Shown: one piece after another, positions 1 to 8,515 of the stretch
Layout: each line of letters starts with the position of its first letter
Numbering within the stretch: position 1 is the first letter of the stretch
From: Planctomycetota bacterium
GTDB taxonomy: Bacteria; Planctomycetota; PLA2; JAEUHO01
Direction: 5' to 3'
DNA length: 10,347 bases
Assembly: GCA_024639415.1 (NCBI GenBank)
Contig: JAHEIK010000069.1
Span: 2,312 to 12,658, forward strand
Notes under the pieces: generated by a model
Seen by the model: only the letters and a program-made list of their open reading frames with translations
Told to the model about the DNA's origin: nothing
Database searches by the model: none
Made by a program: the position numbers and the translations under genes

Positions 1-264
1 GACGATCCGGCGCTGCGCATCCTCGTAAAGGCGCGCGACGAAGCGCACCGCTTCGCAGGCCGCTACCAGCGCAAGCGCAGGGCCGCGACCTTCGGGGACG
101 GCGCGCTGGACGGCATTCCCGGGGTGGGGCCTGCGCGCAAGCGGCGCCTGCTGAAGGCCTTCGGCTCGGTGGCGGGGCTCAAGGCCGCGCCCTTCGAGGA
201 TCTGGCCGCAGTGCCCGGCATCGGCGAGCGCCTGGCGCGCCTGATCCTGGAGCGGATCGCGTAG
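1..264 (+). CDS. uvrC: UvrABC excinuclease subunit C, C-terminal end (partial)
   Basis: The left edge of the window cuts this gene; 87 residues and a TAG stop remain, in frame 1. UvrC makes the dual incisions of nucleotide excision repair in the cytoplasm after UvrA and UvrB have found the lesion. The remnant begins with RDEAHRFA, the conserved stretch near the end of the RNase H-like nuclease domain. It continues into the C-terminal tandem helix-hairpin-helix DNA-binding module, with the two hairpins IPGVGPARKRRLL (about residues 39-51) and VPGIGERLARLI (about residues 70-81). This is the normal UvrC ending, so the 3' end looks intact. The stop codon TAG (262-264) lies inside a GTAGGGGCGGC word that begins the adjacent repeat element. 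The family call is firm; the nuclease domains lie outside the window. Confidence 0.95.
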   Translation, partial: DDPALRILVKARDEAHRFAGRYQRKRRAATFGDGALDGIPGVGPARKRRLLKAFGSVAGLKAAPFEDLAAVPGIGERLARLILERIA

Positions 265-272
265 GGGCGGCT
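261..272 (+). repeat. Extra partial copy of the REP head
   Basis: GTAGGGGCGGCT (261-272) matches the first 11 bases of the full REP arm that starts directly after it at 273. It looks like a truncated or partly duplicated REP head. It overlaps the last base of the final sense codon and the stop codon of uvrC. Either a short tandem duplication of the arm start or an older, decayed REP would explain it. Confidence 0.6.
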
Positions 273-370
273 GTAGGGGCGGCATACATTGCCGCCCAGG
301 GCCGCTTCCGACGGACGAGGCGCCTCCCACGGCGGCAGGTGGAGTGGGCGGCAATGTATGCCGCCCCTAC
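273..370. repeat. REPIN-like inverted-repeat element, copy 1
   Basis: Two 25-nt arms, 273-297 and 346-370, are perfect reverse complements of each other around a 48-nt spacer. Each arm is a GTAG head plus a hairpin with an 8-bp stem (GGGCGGCA/TGCCGCCC) and a 5-nt loop (TACAT, or ATGTA on the right). A GTAG or GGAG head next to a short palindrome is the signature of REP sequences mobilised by RAYT (TnpA_REP, Y1) transposases, and two inverted REPs form a REPIN. The same arms recur at 8406-8489. The six bases after the right arm (CGAGAG, 371-376, allowing for one shared C) are also common to both copies. The element fills nearly the whole gap between the convergent genes uvrC and tal. No RAYT gene is in the window, so mobility is inferred. 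The structure could also act as a bidirectional terminator. Confidence 0.85.
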
Positions 371-390
371 CGAGAGGTACCCGTGCCAAT

Positions 391-1044
391 TCAACTGGCC
401 GTCTTCGCCGACTCCCAGTCCTTGAGGAACGCGGCGAGGCCCTTGTCCGTCAGGTCGTGCTTGACCATCTTGTCCATGATCTTCGGCGGGATCGTCGAGA
501 CGTCCGCACCGAGCAGCGCCGCCTGGCGCACGTGATCGGCGTTGCGCACGCTCGCCACGAGGACCTGCGTCGAGAACTCGGGGTAGTTGCGGTAGGTCTG
601 CACGATGTCCTCGATCAGCTGCATGCCCAGCTCGCCGCGGTCGTCGAGGCGGCCGATGAAGGGGCTCACGTAGGTCGCGCCGGCCTTGGCTGCGAGCAGC
701 GCCTGGTTGGCCGAGAAGCACAGCGTGACGTTCGTCTTGATGCCGCGGCCCGAGAGCACCTTCGTCGCCTTCAGCCCTTCCGGGATCAGCGGCACCTTGA
801 TCGTCACGTTCGGGTGGATCGCGGCGAGGGGCTCGGCCTGCGCGAGCATGCCCTCGGCGTCCAGGGCCGTGACCTCGGCGGAGATCGGACCGTCGACGAT
901 CGAGCAGATCTCCTCGATCACCTCCTCGAACACGCGGCCGGACTTGGCGATCAGGCTGGGGTTCGTCGTGACGCCGTCGACCACGCCCCAGGCGGCGTAG
1001 GTGCGGATGTCTTCGACCTCGGCGGTATCCAGGAAGATCTGCAT
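391..1044 (-). CDS. tal: Transaldolase, small TalC/MipB type
   Basis: The product (217 residues) is a cytoplasmic TIM-barrel aldolase of the short transaldolase / fructose-6-phosphate aldolase family, which is usually 210-220 residues, so it is full length. It transfers a dihydroxyacetone unit between sugar phosphates in the non-oxidative pentose phosphate pathway. Visible family marks are LDTA with Asp6, the GVTTNPSL strand (24-31) and the Schiff-base lysine Lys83 in TIKVPLIPEG. Two positions separate true transaldolases from fructose-6-phosphate aldolases: a Glu at position 57 (SAEV; Gln in E. coli FSA) and a Phe at position 129 (SPFIGR; Tyr in FSA). Both here are the transaldolase form. 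The ATG at 1044 has a GGAG five bases upstream. xer lies upstream on the same strand, about 160 nt away, and uvrC converges on its 3' end. Confidence 0.93.
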   Translation of the reverse strand: MQIFLDTAEVEDIRTYAAWGVVDGVTTNPSLIAKSGRVFEEVIEEICSIVDGPISAEVTALDAEGMLAQAEPLAAIHPNVTIKVPLIPEGLKATKVLSGRGIKTNVTLCFSANQALLAAKAGATYVSPFIGRLDDRGELGMQLIEDIVQTYRNYPEFSTQVLVASVRNADHVRQAALLGADVSTIPPKIMDKMVKHDLTDKGLAAFLKDWESAKTAS

Positions 1045-1143
1045 GGGTGCTCCAGGGGCTCTCGCGGTCCTGGGAGCCTACCCAAGGCGGGGGACCGACC
1101 GTGCTGCTCCTGCGCCTCTTCCTCTTGCGCCGGCCGTGTCGCG

Positions 1144-1179
1144 CCTTTGCGTCCTTTGCTCCCTTTGCGTCTTGGCGGT
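1144..1179. repeat. Degenerate 9-nt tandem repeat in the xer-tal gap
   Basis: The 164-nt gap 1045-1208 between xer and tal contains four consecutive 9-nt units: CCTTTGCGT, CCTTTGCTC, CCTTTGCGT and CTTGGCGGT. On the other strand this reads as the AAGACGCAAAGGACGCAAAGG type of intergenic repeat that I recall seeing scattered in many high-GC environmental bacteria; that recollection needs a database check. The rest of the gap is a pyrimidine-rich run with no gene that I can support. The GGAG ribosome binding site of tal lies at its left end (1050-1053). Confidence 0.6.
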
Positions 1180-1208
1180 TCCTACGTCGTTTCCGCCGAG
1201 ATGGCACA

Positions 1209-2144
1209 TCAAGCCCGTGGATGGAACCGCCTATGCACTCTCTTCAGCCGCTCGCGATCCACGTGCGTGTAGACCTGCGTCGTCTGCACCGAGGCGTGGC
1301 CGAGCAGTTCCTGCACCGTGCGGAGGTCGGCGCCGCCCTCGAGCAGATGGGTCGCGCAGGAGTGGCGCAGGGTGTGGGGTGACAGCTCGGCTGCCACGCC
1401 CGCGCGGGTGGCCCGCTCGCGCAGCAAGCGGAACACGCGTACGCGGTCGAGCGGTCGGCCCGAGCGGGAGAGGAACAGGCGCTCGCTGCCGGTCTTGTCC
1501 AGCCGGGGACGCGCCTCGTCGAGCCAGACCTCCAGCGCTTCCGCGGCGCCTTCGCCCAGCGGCACCCAGCGCTCCTTGCGGCCCTTCCCGATGCAGCGCA
1601 TCACGCGCTCGGGCAGGCGCAGATCTTCCAGACGCCAGTCGCAGGCCTCCTGCACCCGGGCCCCCGTGGCGTAGAGGGCTTCGAGCAGCGCCCGGTCGCG
1701 CACGTCGAGCGGCCGTGTGCCGGTGACCGAATCGAGCAGTGCCTCGATCTGTCCGCGCGAGAGCGACTTCGGCAGCCGCTCCCACGTGCGGCCGGTGGGC
1801 AGTCCCGTCGTCGGGTCTTCCTCCAGTGCGCCGAGCACGACGGCGAAGCGGGCAAAGCCCCGTACAGCCGCGAGTCGCCTGGCGAGCGAGGTGGGGGCCG
1901 CCTCGGCCTGCCGTCCGGCGCGCAGCCAGCGTAGGAGCGCCGGCCCGGTGAGGCAGGCCAGGGCGCCGTCCTTGGACCAGTCCACCGGCGCCAGGCCGCA
2001 GGCGGCCAGGACCGCACGCACATCGCCGGCGTAGGCCGTCAGCGTGTTGGGGGAGGCAGCACGCTCCACCTGCAGGTGGTCGAGCCAGGCCTGCAGCACG
2101 CCTGCGGGGTCGCGGGGAGCGTGGGAGCGCATCAGGTCCATCAT
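1209..2144 (-). CDS. xerC/xerD: Tyrosine recombinase of the XerC/XerD family
   Basis: This is a site-specific recombinase that would resolve chromosome dimers at dif together with FtsK and a second Xer protein. From the ATG at 2144 it has 311 residues, close to the usual 295-310. The N-terminal SAM-like core-binding domain spans about residues 14-105 (LQVERAASPNTLTAY). The catalytic domain follows with all active residues present: Arg163 in ATGARVQE, Lys187 in GKGRKER, His257 and Arg260 in SPHTLRH, His283 in LLGHAS and nucleophile Tyr292 in QVYTHV. It ends with HPRA, as many Xer proteins do. XerC and XerD cannot be told apart from one sequence. The start is uncertain: ATGs at 2180, 2141 and 2132 are also in frame and none has a strong ribosome binding site. 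It is divergent from the DksA-like gene. The housekeeping length and ending argue against a phage or integron integrase. Confidence 0.92.
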   Translation of the reverse strand: MMDLMRSHAPRDPAGVLQAWLDHLQVERAASPNTLTAYAGDVRAVLAACGLAPVDWSKDGALACLTGPALLRWLRAGRQAEAAPTSLARRLAAVRGFARFAVVLGALEEDPTTGLPTGRTWERLPKSLSRGQIEALLDSVTGTRPLDVRDRALLEALYATGARVQEACDWRLEDLRLPERVMRCIGKGRKERWVPLGEGAAEALEVWLDEARPRLDKTGSERLFLSRSGRPLDRVRVFRLLRERATRAGVAAELSPHTLRHSCATHLLEGGADLRTVQELLGHASVQTTQVYTHVDRERLKRVHRRFHPRA

Positions 2145-2214
2145 GCCGCTCGCGGCTCGAGAAGCCCGGGATACGTCCATGCGCCTGAACCGGTTGCCAG
2201 CGCGGCCGCGCTCA

Positions 2215-2243
2215 TTGACCGCCCCGAATTGCAGGGGTATCCT
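2215..2243 (+). promoter_or_regulatory. Candidate sigma-70-type promoter for the DksA-like/lspA/pyrD cluster
   Basis: TTGACC (2215-2220) and TATCCT (2238-2243) are separated by exactly 17 nt, matching five and four of the six consensus bases. Transcription would start near 2250, leaving a leader of about 30 nt that contains the AGGAG site (2272-2276) before the ATG at 2283. It lies in the divergent gap between xer and the DksA-like gene. In a GC-rich genome this is a good but unproven match. Confidence 0.5.
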
Positions 2244-2282
2244 CCCGCGCCGCATGCGGGGACGCGTGCGCAGGAGTCCAGG

Positions 2283-2756
2283 ATGCCGCCCAAGAACGCC
2301 GACGAGCCCGAGAACAGCGCGGAGACGCCCCGGCGCTCGTTCCCCCGCGGTGGTCCCACGGCAGCCGAGAAGCGGGCCTTGCGCACGCAGCTCATGTCGA
2401 TGCGCGCCAAGATCCTGCGCAGCTCCAAGGACCTGGCCGACGAGGCACTCAAGGGCTCCGGGCAGGACTTCTCCGTGGATCACATGGCCGATCACGGATC
2501 CGACAACCAGGAGCAGGAGGTCACGCTCTCGCTGCTGGAGGGTGAGCAGGAGATGCTCGACGCCATCGAGTTGGCCATCCGCCGCATCGATGGTGCGGAG
2601 GTGCCGCCCTACGGCATCTGCACCGCCTGCGCTGCCATGGACGCCTGGCCCGAGGGCTCGTCTGCGCCTTGGATTCCCACGGGACGCCTCCAGGTCCTGC
2701 CCTATGCGTCGCTCTGCGTCGCCCATCAGGAAGAGCAGGAAGAGGTGGAGGCTTGA
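2283..2756 (+). CDS. DksA/TraR-family zinc-finger protein
   Basis: The product (157 residues) resembles DksA/TraR proteins, which enter the RNA polymerase secondary channel and tune transcription initiation. A basic, disordered N-terminus (1-26) leads into a predicted helical coiled-coil (about 27-105). The turn region HMADHGSDNQEQE (67-79) carries acidic residues where DksA has its tip aspartates. The zinc-finger region has Cys113 and Cys116 (YGICTAC) and Cys145 and His148 (LCVAH). The fourth ligand is therefore His rather than Cys. The spacing between the knuckles is 28 residues instead of the usual 17 or so, owing to an insert before IPTGRLQVLPYA. The ATG is preceded by AGGAG six bases away. 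The stop overlaps the lspA start. Whether it binds RNA polymerase like E. coli DksA cannot be told from sequence. Confidence 0.85.
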   Translation: MPPKNADEPENSAETPRRSFPRGGPTAAEKRALRTQLMSMRAKILRSSKDLADEALKGSGQDFSVDHMADHGSDNQEQEVTLSLLEGEQEMLDAIELAIRRIDGAEVPPYGICTACAAMDAWPEGSSAPWIPTGRLQVLPYASLCVAHQEEQEEVEA

Positions 2757-3367
2757 GCCCCGAGCAACTCGAAGCTGCCCAGGACGTCACGGCAGGCAAG
2801 CGGCTCTGGAAGCTGAAGCTCGTCTGCATCGTCCTTTTCGCGGTGTGGCTGGCCTTCGACCTCTGGAGCAAGGCCGACATGCAGGAGCGCCTGGGGCTCG
2901 TGCCCCGGCAGCCCCGCAGTGCCCACCAGATCGACGTGATCCCCGGCTTCCTCGCATGGCAGGGCACGTGGAACCCCGGCGTGACGTTCGGGATCGCTCC
3001 CGGCCAGACGAAGCTCATCCTCGTGCTGACCGGCATCGCGACGATCGCACTCCTCGCTTGGTTCGGCGGGACGCGGTCGCGTAGCCGCAGCCTGCACGTG
3101 GGCCTTGCGCTGATCCTCTCCGGCGCCATCGGCAATCTCTACGACCGCTGGCATTGGAGCGAGGTGCGCGACTTCATCCTCGTGTACCTGGGCGAGCTCA
3201 AGGATCCCTCGTGGACCTGGCCCAACTTCAATGTCGCGGACAGCGGCATCGTCGTCGGTGTGGGGCTCGTGCTGTGGGATGCGCTCTTCGGCATCGGCGC
3301 CCAGGAAGCGAAGCAGGCCGCGGAGGCTCGCAAGGCGGCCAAGGCCGAGGAGGGGTCGTCCGCGTGA
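2753..3367 (+). CDS. lspA: Lipoprotein signal peptidase (signal peptidase II)
   Basis: LspA is an inner-membrane aspartyl protease that removes the signal peptide from prolipoproteins after Lgt has lipidated them. With the TTG start at 2753 it has 204 residues, longer than the usual 160-170. The first membrane segment is about 22-38, followed by FDLWSK (35-40, where DQxxK is usual). Then come NPGVTFG (74-80), a second segment near 86-104, a third near 114-130 ending in SGAIGNLYDR with catalytic Asp131, and FNVADS with catalytic Asp163 leading into the last segment (about 164-180). Extra length lies in the loop between DFI and FNVADS and in an Ala/Lys/Glu-rich cytoplasmic tail (184-204). The TTG overlaps the upstream TGA in a TTGA junction, with AGAGG seven bases upstream. 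Earlier in-frame starts lie inside the DksA-like gene and are less likely. Confidence 0.92.
   Translation: MSPEQLEAAQDVTAGKRLWKLKLVCIVLFAVWLAFDLWSKADMQERLGLVPRQPRSAHQIDVIPGFLAWQGTWNPGVTFGIAPGQTKLILVLTGIATIALLAWFGGTRSRSRSLHVGLALILSGAIGNLYDRWHWSEVRDFILVYLGELKDPSWTWPNFNVADSGIVVGVGLVLWDALFGIGAQEAKQAAEARKAAKAEEGSSA
3347..3355 (+). promoter_or_regulatory. Strong ribosome binding site fixing the pyrD start
   Basis: GAGGAGGGG (3347-3355) lies eight bases before the GTG at 3364, inside the 3' end of lspA. It is the strongest Shine-Dalgarno match in the window. It supports the GTG that overlaps the lspA stop over the far-upstream in-frame ATG at 3154. Confidence 0.75.
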
Positions 3368-4290
3368 CGCAGACAGAGACCGTGGATCTGAGTCTCCGCA
3401 TCGGCGACCTCGAGCTACAGAATCCCGTCGGCACCGCGTCAGGCACATACGGCAAGGGCCTCGAGTTCCAGCCCTTCTACGAGGTGGCACGTCTCGGCTT
3501 CGTGATCGTGAAGACCATCACCACCGAGCCGCGCGAGGGCAACCCGCCGCCGCGCTTGTGTGAGATCCCGGGCGGCCTGATGAACAGCATCGGTCTGCCG
3601 AACCCCGGCGTCGACGCCTACATCGAGACGGTGCTGCCCAAGCTCCGTACGCTCGGAGCGCCGGTGGTGATCAACATCGCCGGGCATGACATCAAGGACT
3701 TCGCCATCCTCGCGGCGCGCTTCGCGGCCGAGGAGGGTGTGAGTGCCCTCGAGCTCAACATGTCTTGCCCCAACGTGTCGGGTGGCTTGGACTACTCCAC
3801 GAACCCGGACGTGGCGCGCGAGGTCGTCGCCGGCGCACGTGCCGAGACCGACCTGCCGCTCATCGCGAAGCTCTCGCCGAACGTGACGGACATTCGCCCT
3901 GTGGCCCAGGCGGCCGTCGAGGGAGGGGCGAGCGCGATCAGCGCCATCAACACGATCGTGGGCATGGCCGTGGACTGGCGCAACCGCCGGCCCATCCTCG
4001 GGCGCGGCTACGGCGGCATCTCGGGGCCGTGCATCAAGCCGGTGGCGCTGCGCATGGTGCGGATGCTCTACGAAGCGGTCGATGTGCCGATTCTCGGCAT
4101 CGGCGGCATCGAGACGGCCGACGACGCGATGGAGTTCTTCCTCGCAGGCGCCTCGGGCATCCAGGTGGGGACGGCCAACTACTACCGGCCGACGGCCGCG
4201 CTGGAGTTGCTCGAGGGGCTGCCCGAACGCATCGCCTCGCTGGGTGCCTCGTCACTGCAGGAGATCATCGGCACCCTGCAGATGCCGTAG
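3364..4290 (+). CDS. pyrD: Dihydroorotate dehydrogenase, class 1B catalytic subunit
   Basis: The product (308 residues) is the FMN-containing TIM-barrel enzyme that oxidises dihydroorotate to orotate in pyrimidine synthesis. It is cytoplasmic and lacks the N-terminal membrane helices of class 2 enzymes. Visible marks are NPVGTASGT (20-28), KTITTEPREGN (50-60), MNSIGLPNPG (73-82), NMSCPNV (132-138) with catalytic Cys135, IAKLSPN (167-173), the phosphate-binding GGISGPCIKP (217-226) and GIGGI (245-249). A catalytic Cys (not Ser) and the overall length place it in class 1, and the motifs fit subclass 1B, which normally pairs with the iron-sulfur/FAD subunit PyrK to use NAD+. No pyrK is in the window. 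It is translationally coupled to lspA through a GTGA overlap. Its TAG stop sits in a GTAG word followed directly by a perfect hairpin. Confidence 0.94.
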   Translation: MTQTETVDLSLRIGDLELQNPVGTASGTYGKGLEFQPFYEVARLGFVIVKTITTEPREGNPPPRLCEIPGGLMNSIGLPNPGVDAYIETVLPKLRTLGAPVVINIAGHDIKDFAILAARFAAEEGVSALELNMSCPNVSGGLDYSTNPDVAREVVAGARAETDLPLIAKLSPNVTDIRPVAQAAVEGGASAISAINTIVGMAVDWRNRRPILGRGYGGISGPCIKPVALRMVRMLYEAVDVPILGIGGIETADDAMEFFLAGASGIQVGTANYYRPTAALELLEGLPERIASLGASSLQEIIGTLQMP

Positions 4291-4307
4291 CCCCGGCGTA
4301 GCCGGGG
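4287..4307 (+). terminator. GTAG-headed perfect hairpin after pyrD
   Basis: CCCCGGC (4291-4297) pairs perfectly with GCCGGGG (4301-4307) around a GTA loop. It begins immediately after the pyrD stop codon, and the stop is part of a GTAG (4287-4290). Its position suggests transcription termination or 3'-end protection, but no U-tract follows, so intrinsic termination is not assured. Its form also fits a single REP-like unit of different stem sequence from the 273-370 element. Confidence 0.6.
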
Positions 4308-4311
4308 CCCC

Positions 4312-4388
4312 CTGCCTCTGCCCGTGCCCGCGAGTACCTGTCGATCCCCGTCGGGCAGAGGCGCGGGCAGAGGCACGGGCAGAGGCAG
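4312..4388. repeat. Long inverted repeat between pyrD and secA
   Basis: CTGCCTCTGCCCGTGCC (4312-4328) is the perfect reverse complement of 4372-4388, giving a possible 17-bp stem with a 43-nt loop. The right arm belongs to the hexanucleotide tandem repeat. The stem may therefore be a by-product of a repeat-derived segment, or a second terminator for the pyrD transcript. Confidence 0.6.
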
Positions 4389-4407
4389 AGGCAGAGGCAG
4401 AGGCACG
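4354..4407. repeat. Hexanucleotide tandem repeat upstream of secA
   Basis: Nine in-phase 6-nt units run without interruption: GGCAGA, GGCGCG, GGCAGA, GGCACG, four GGCAGA, GGCACG. Six units are identical and three differ only in the last three bases. The stretch ends about 75 nt before the secA start and has no convincing gene. Such runs can change copy number by replication slippage, which would alter the secA leader length. No clear promoter was found in 4291-4481; AGGAG at 4466-4470 is the likely secA ribosome binding site, 11 bases from the ATG. Confidence 0.85.
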
Positions 4408-4481
4408 GGTGATGAGTCCAACGTGGCACCGCCCTGCTGCGCTGCTACCCTCGGCCGTTCGGCACAGGAGATGTTCCCTCG

Positions 4482-7047
<2,566 letters not shown>

Positions 7048-7064
<17 letters not shown>

Positions 7065-8409
7065 CGCGCGCCGTCCGGCGCTTCCCGCACGCGTCGTCCG
7101 CTGGTCCTTCGACGCCCTCTACGCCGGTCTGGTCTCCGCAATGCCGCTCTACGCGGCGGCGCGCGCGCTGCGTGACCCGAAGGCCCGCTCGCGCTGGGCG
7201 GCCTACGCGCGCGACATCCCCCGGCGCTTCGGTCAGCGCCGCGTCCGGCGCTCGGCGAATCCGTGTGTCTGGGTCCACGGCGTCTCGGTGGGGGAGGTGA
7301 AGGCCGCCGCGCGACTCGTCGAGGAGATCGAGCATACGGTTCCCGGCGTCCAGGTCGTGATCAGTGTGACGACCGACACCGGCTACCGCGTCGCGCGGCG
7401 CCGCTACCCCGGGCACCGCGTCGAGTTCTACCCTCCCGACCTCTCGTGGATCGTGGATGACGCGCTCGACGCCATCCGTCCGGATCTGATGATCCTGGTC
7501 GAGAGCGAGTTCTGGCCGAACTTCCTCTTCGCTGCGCGGGAGCGCGAGATCCCCGTCGCACTGGTCAACGGCAAGATGAGCGAGCGCTCGGCGCGTCGCT
7601 TCGGCAAGCTGCCGGGCATCACGCGCAGGCTGCTCGACTGCATCGAGATCTTCTGCGTCCAGCTGCCTCTTCACGAGCAGCGCTTCCTCGCCTTGGGTGT
7701 GCCTGCGGACCGCATGCACGTGTCGGGCAACATGAAGTTCGACAACATCCCGATCAAGCAGGACGAGGTCCGTGACGACGAGTTTGCGCGTCTGCTGGGA
7801 GCGGACGACGGCCTACCCGTCCTCGTGGCCGGCAGCACCCATCCGAGTGAAGAGCGCACCATGGCGCGTATCCACCGCCGGCTGAGCGACGATGGCCTGA
7901 AGCTCCGGCTCGTCGTCGCGCCGCGCCATCCCGCGCGTGCAGACACCGTCGAGGCCGAGATGCGTCGCGAGGGAGGCGACGTCGTGCGGCGCAGCCGGAT
8001 GGGGCCCGCCGATCGGCCGGGGCCCGGGCAGATCGTGCTGCTGGACACCGTGGGGGAGTTGGAGCGTGTGTACGCACGCGCGGACGCCGTGTTCGTCGGC
8101 GGGTCGCTGGTGCGCCACGGCGGCCAGAACATGATGGAGCCGGCCAGCCTCGGCAAGCCGGTCGTGGTCGGACGGCACATCCACAACTTCCGCGGTGAGG
8201 TCGAGATGCTCGTCCACGTCGATGGGATCGTCGTCGCGCGGGACGCGGACGGCGTCGAGGCCACATTGCGCGCCTGGTTGGCGGATCCGGAGAGCGCCGA
8301 GGCCTTGGGCATGCGCGCGCGCGCCGTCATCGAGCGCAGCAAGGGTGCGACGAGCAGGACGCTGGAGCACCTCCGCCCGCTGCTCGAGCGGGTGGCTGCG
8401 AGGCCGTAG
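7048..8409 (+). CDS. waaA: 3-deoxy-D-manno-octulosonic acid (Kdo) transferase
   Basis: WaaA (KdtA) is a GT-B glycosyltransferase that adds Kdo from CMP-Kdo to lipid A precursor at the cytoplasmic face of the inner membrane. The 453-residue product has a basic N-terminus and one hydrophobic anchor (about 22-40). The N-terminal Rossmann domain follows with VHGVSVGEVKAA, where Glu83 matches the family's catalytic base. Then come ESEFWPNF (usual ETELWPN) and the link GNMKFD. The C-terminal nucleotide-sugar domain has AGSTHPSEE, APRHPAR and GGSLVRHGGQNMMEP, leading into LGKPVVVG. It is slightly longer than the usual 420-430. The ATG at 7048 lies inside the end of secA, with only a weak AAGAAG upstream, so translation probably depends on coupling. 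Its TAG stop is provided by the head of the second REPIN-like element. The gene implies a lipid A/Kdo outer membrane. Confidence 0.95.
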
Positions 8410-8489
8410 GGGCGGCATACATTGCCGCCCATGTCGGTGGCGTACGTCCGGCGGTTGGCCCTCAGGGCGGCAATGTATGCCGCCCCTAC
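8406..8489. repeat. REPIN-like inverted-repeat element, copy 2
   Basis: The arms 8406-8430 and 8465-8489 are identical in sequence to those at 273-297 and 346-370, including GTAG heads, 8-bp stems and TACAT/ATGTA loops. The spacer is shorter, 34 nt against 48. Its sequence resembles the copy 1 spacer when one of them is reverse-complemented. The bases after the right arm (CGAGAG, 8490-8495) match copy 1. It lies between the convergent genes waaA and the repeat-domain gene, and its left GTAG supplies the waaA stop codon (8407-8409). Roles as a non-autonomous mobile unit or as a bidirectional terminator are both possible. Confidence 0.88.
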
Positions 8490-8515
8490 CGAGAGCCGCT
8501 TCTGCGCTGTCGGGA

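Noticed and set aside
179..1207. Minus-strand 342-codon frame over tal
   Set aside because: It is an Arg-rich shadow of tal that also reads through the 9-nt repeat and the REPIN-like arm.
2145..2726. N-terminal extension of the Xer frame up to 2726
   Set aside because: It would run antisense through the whole DksA-like gene; 311 residues from 2144 already matches the Xer family length.
2669..2752. Upstream ATG start for lspA
   Set aside because: It would overlap the DksA-like gene by about 90 nt and add residues without LspA character; the TTG overlapping the stop is preferred.
4424..4437. Sigma-54-like promoter (TGGCAC ... TGC) upstream of secA
   Set aside because: The GG and GC elements are separated by nine bases rather than the required ten, and no enhancer context is seen.
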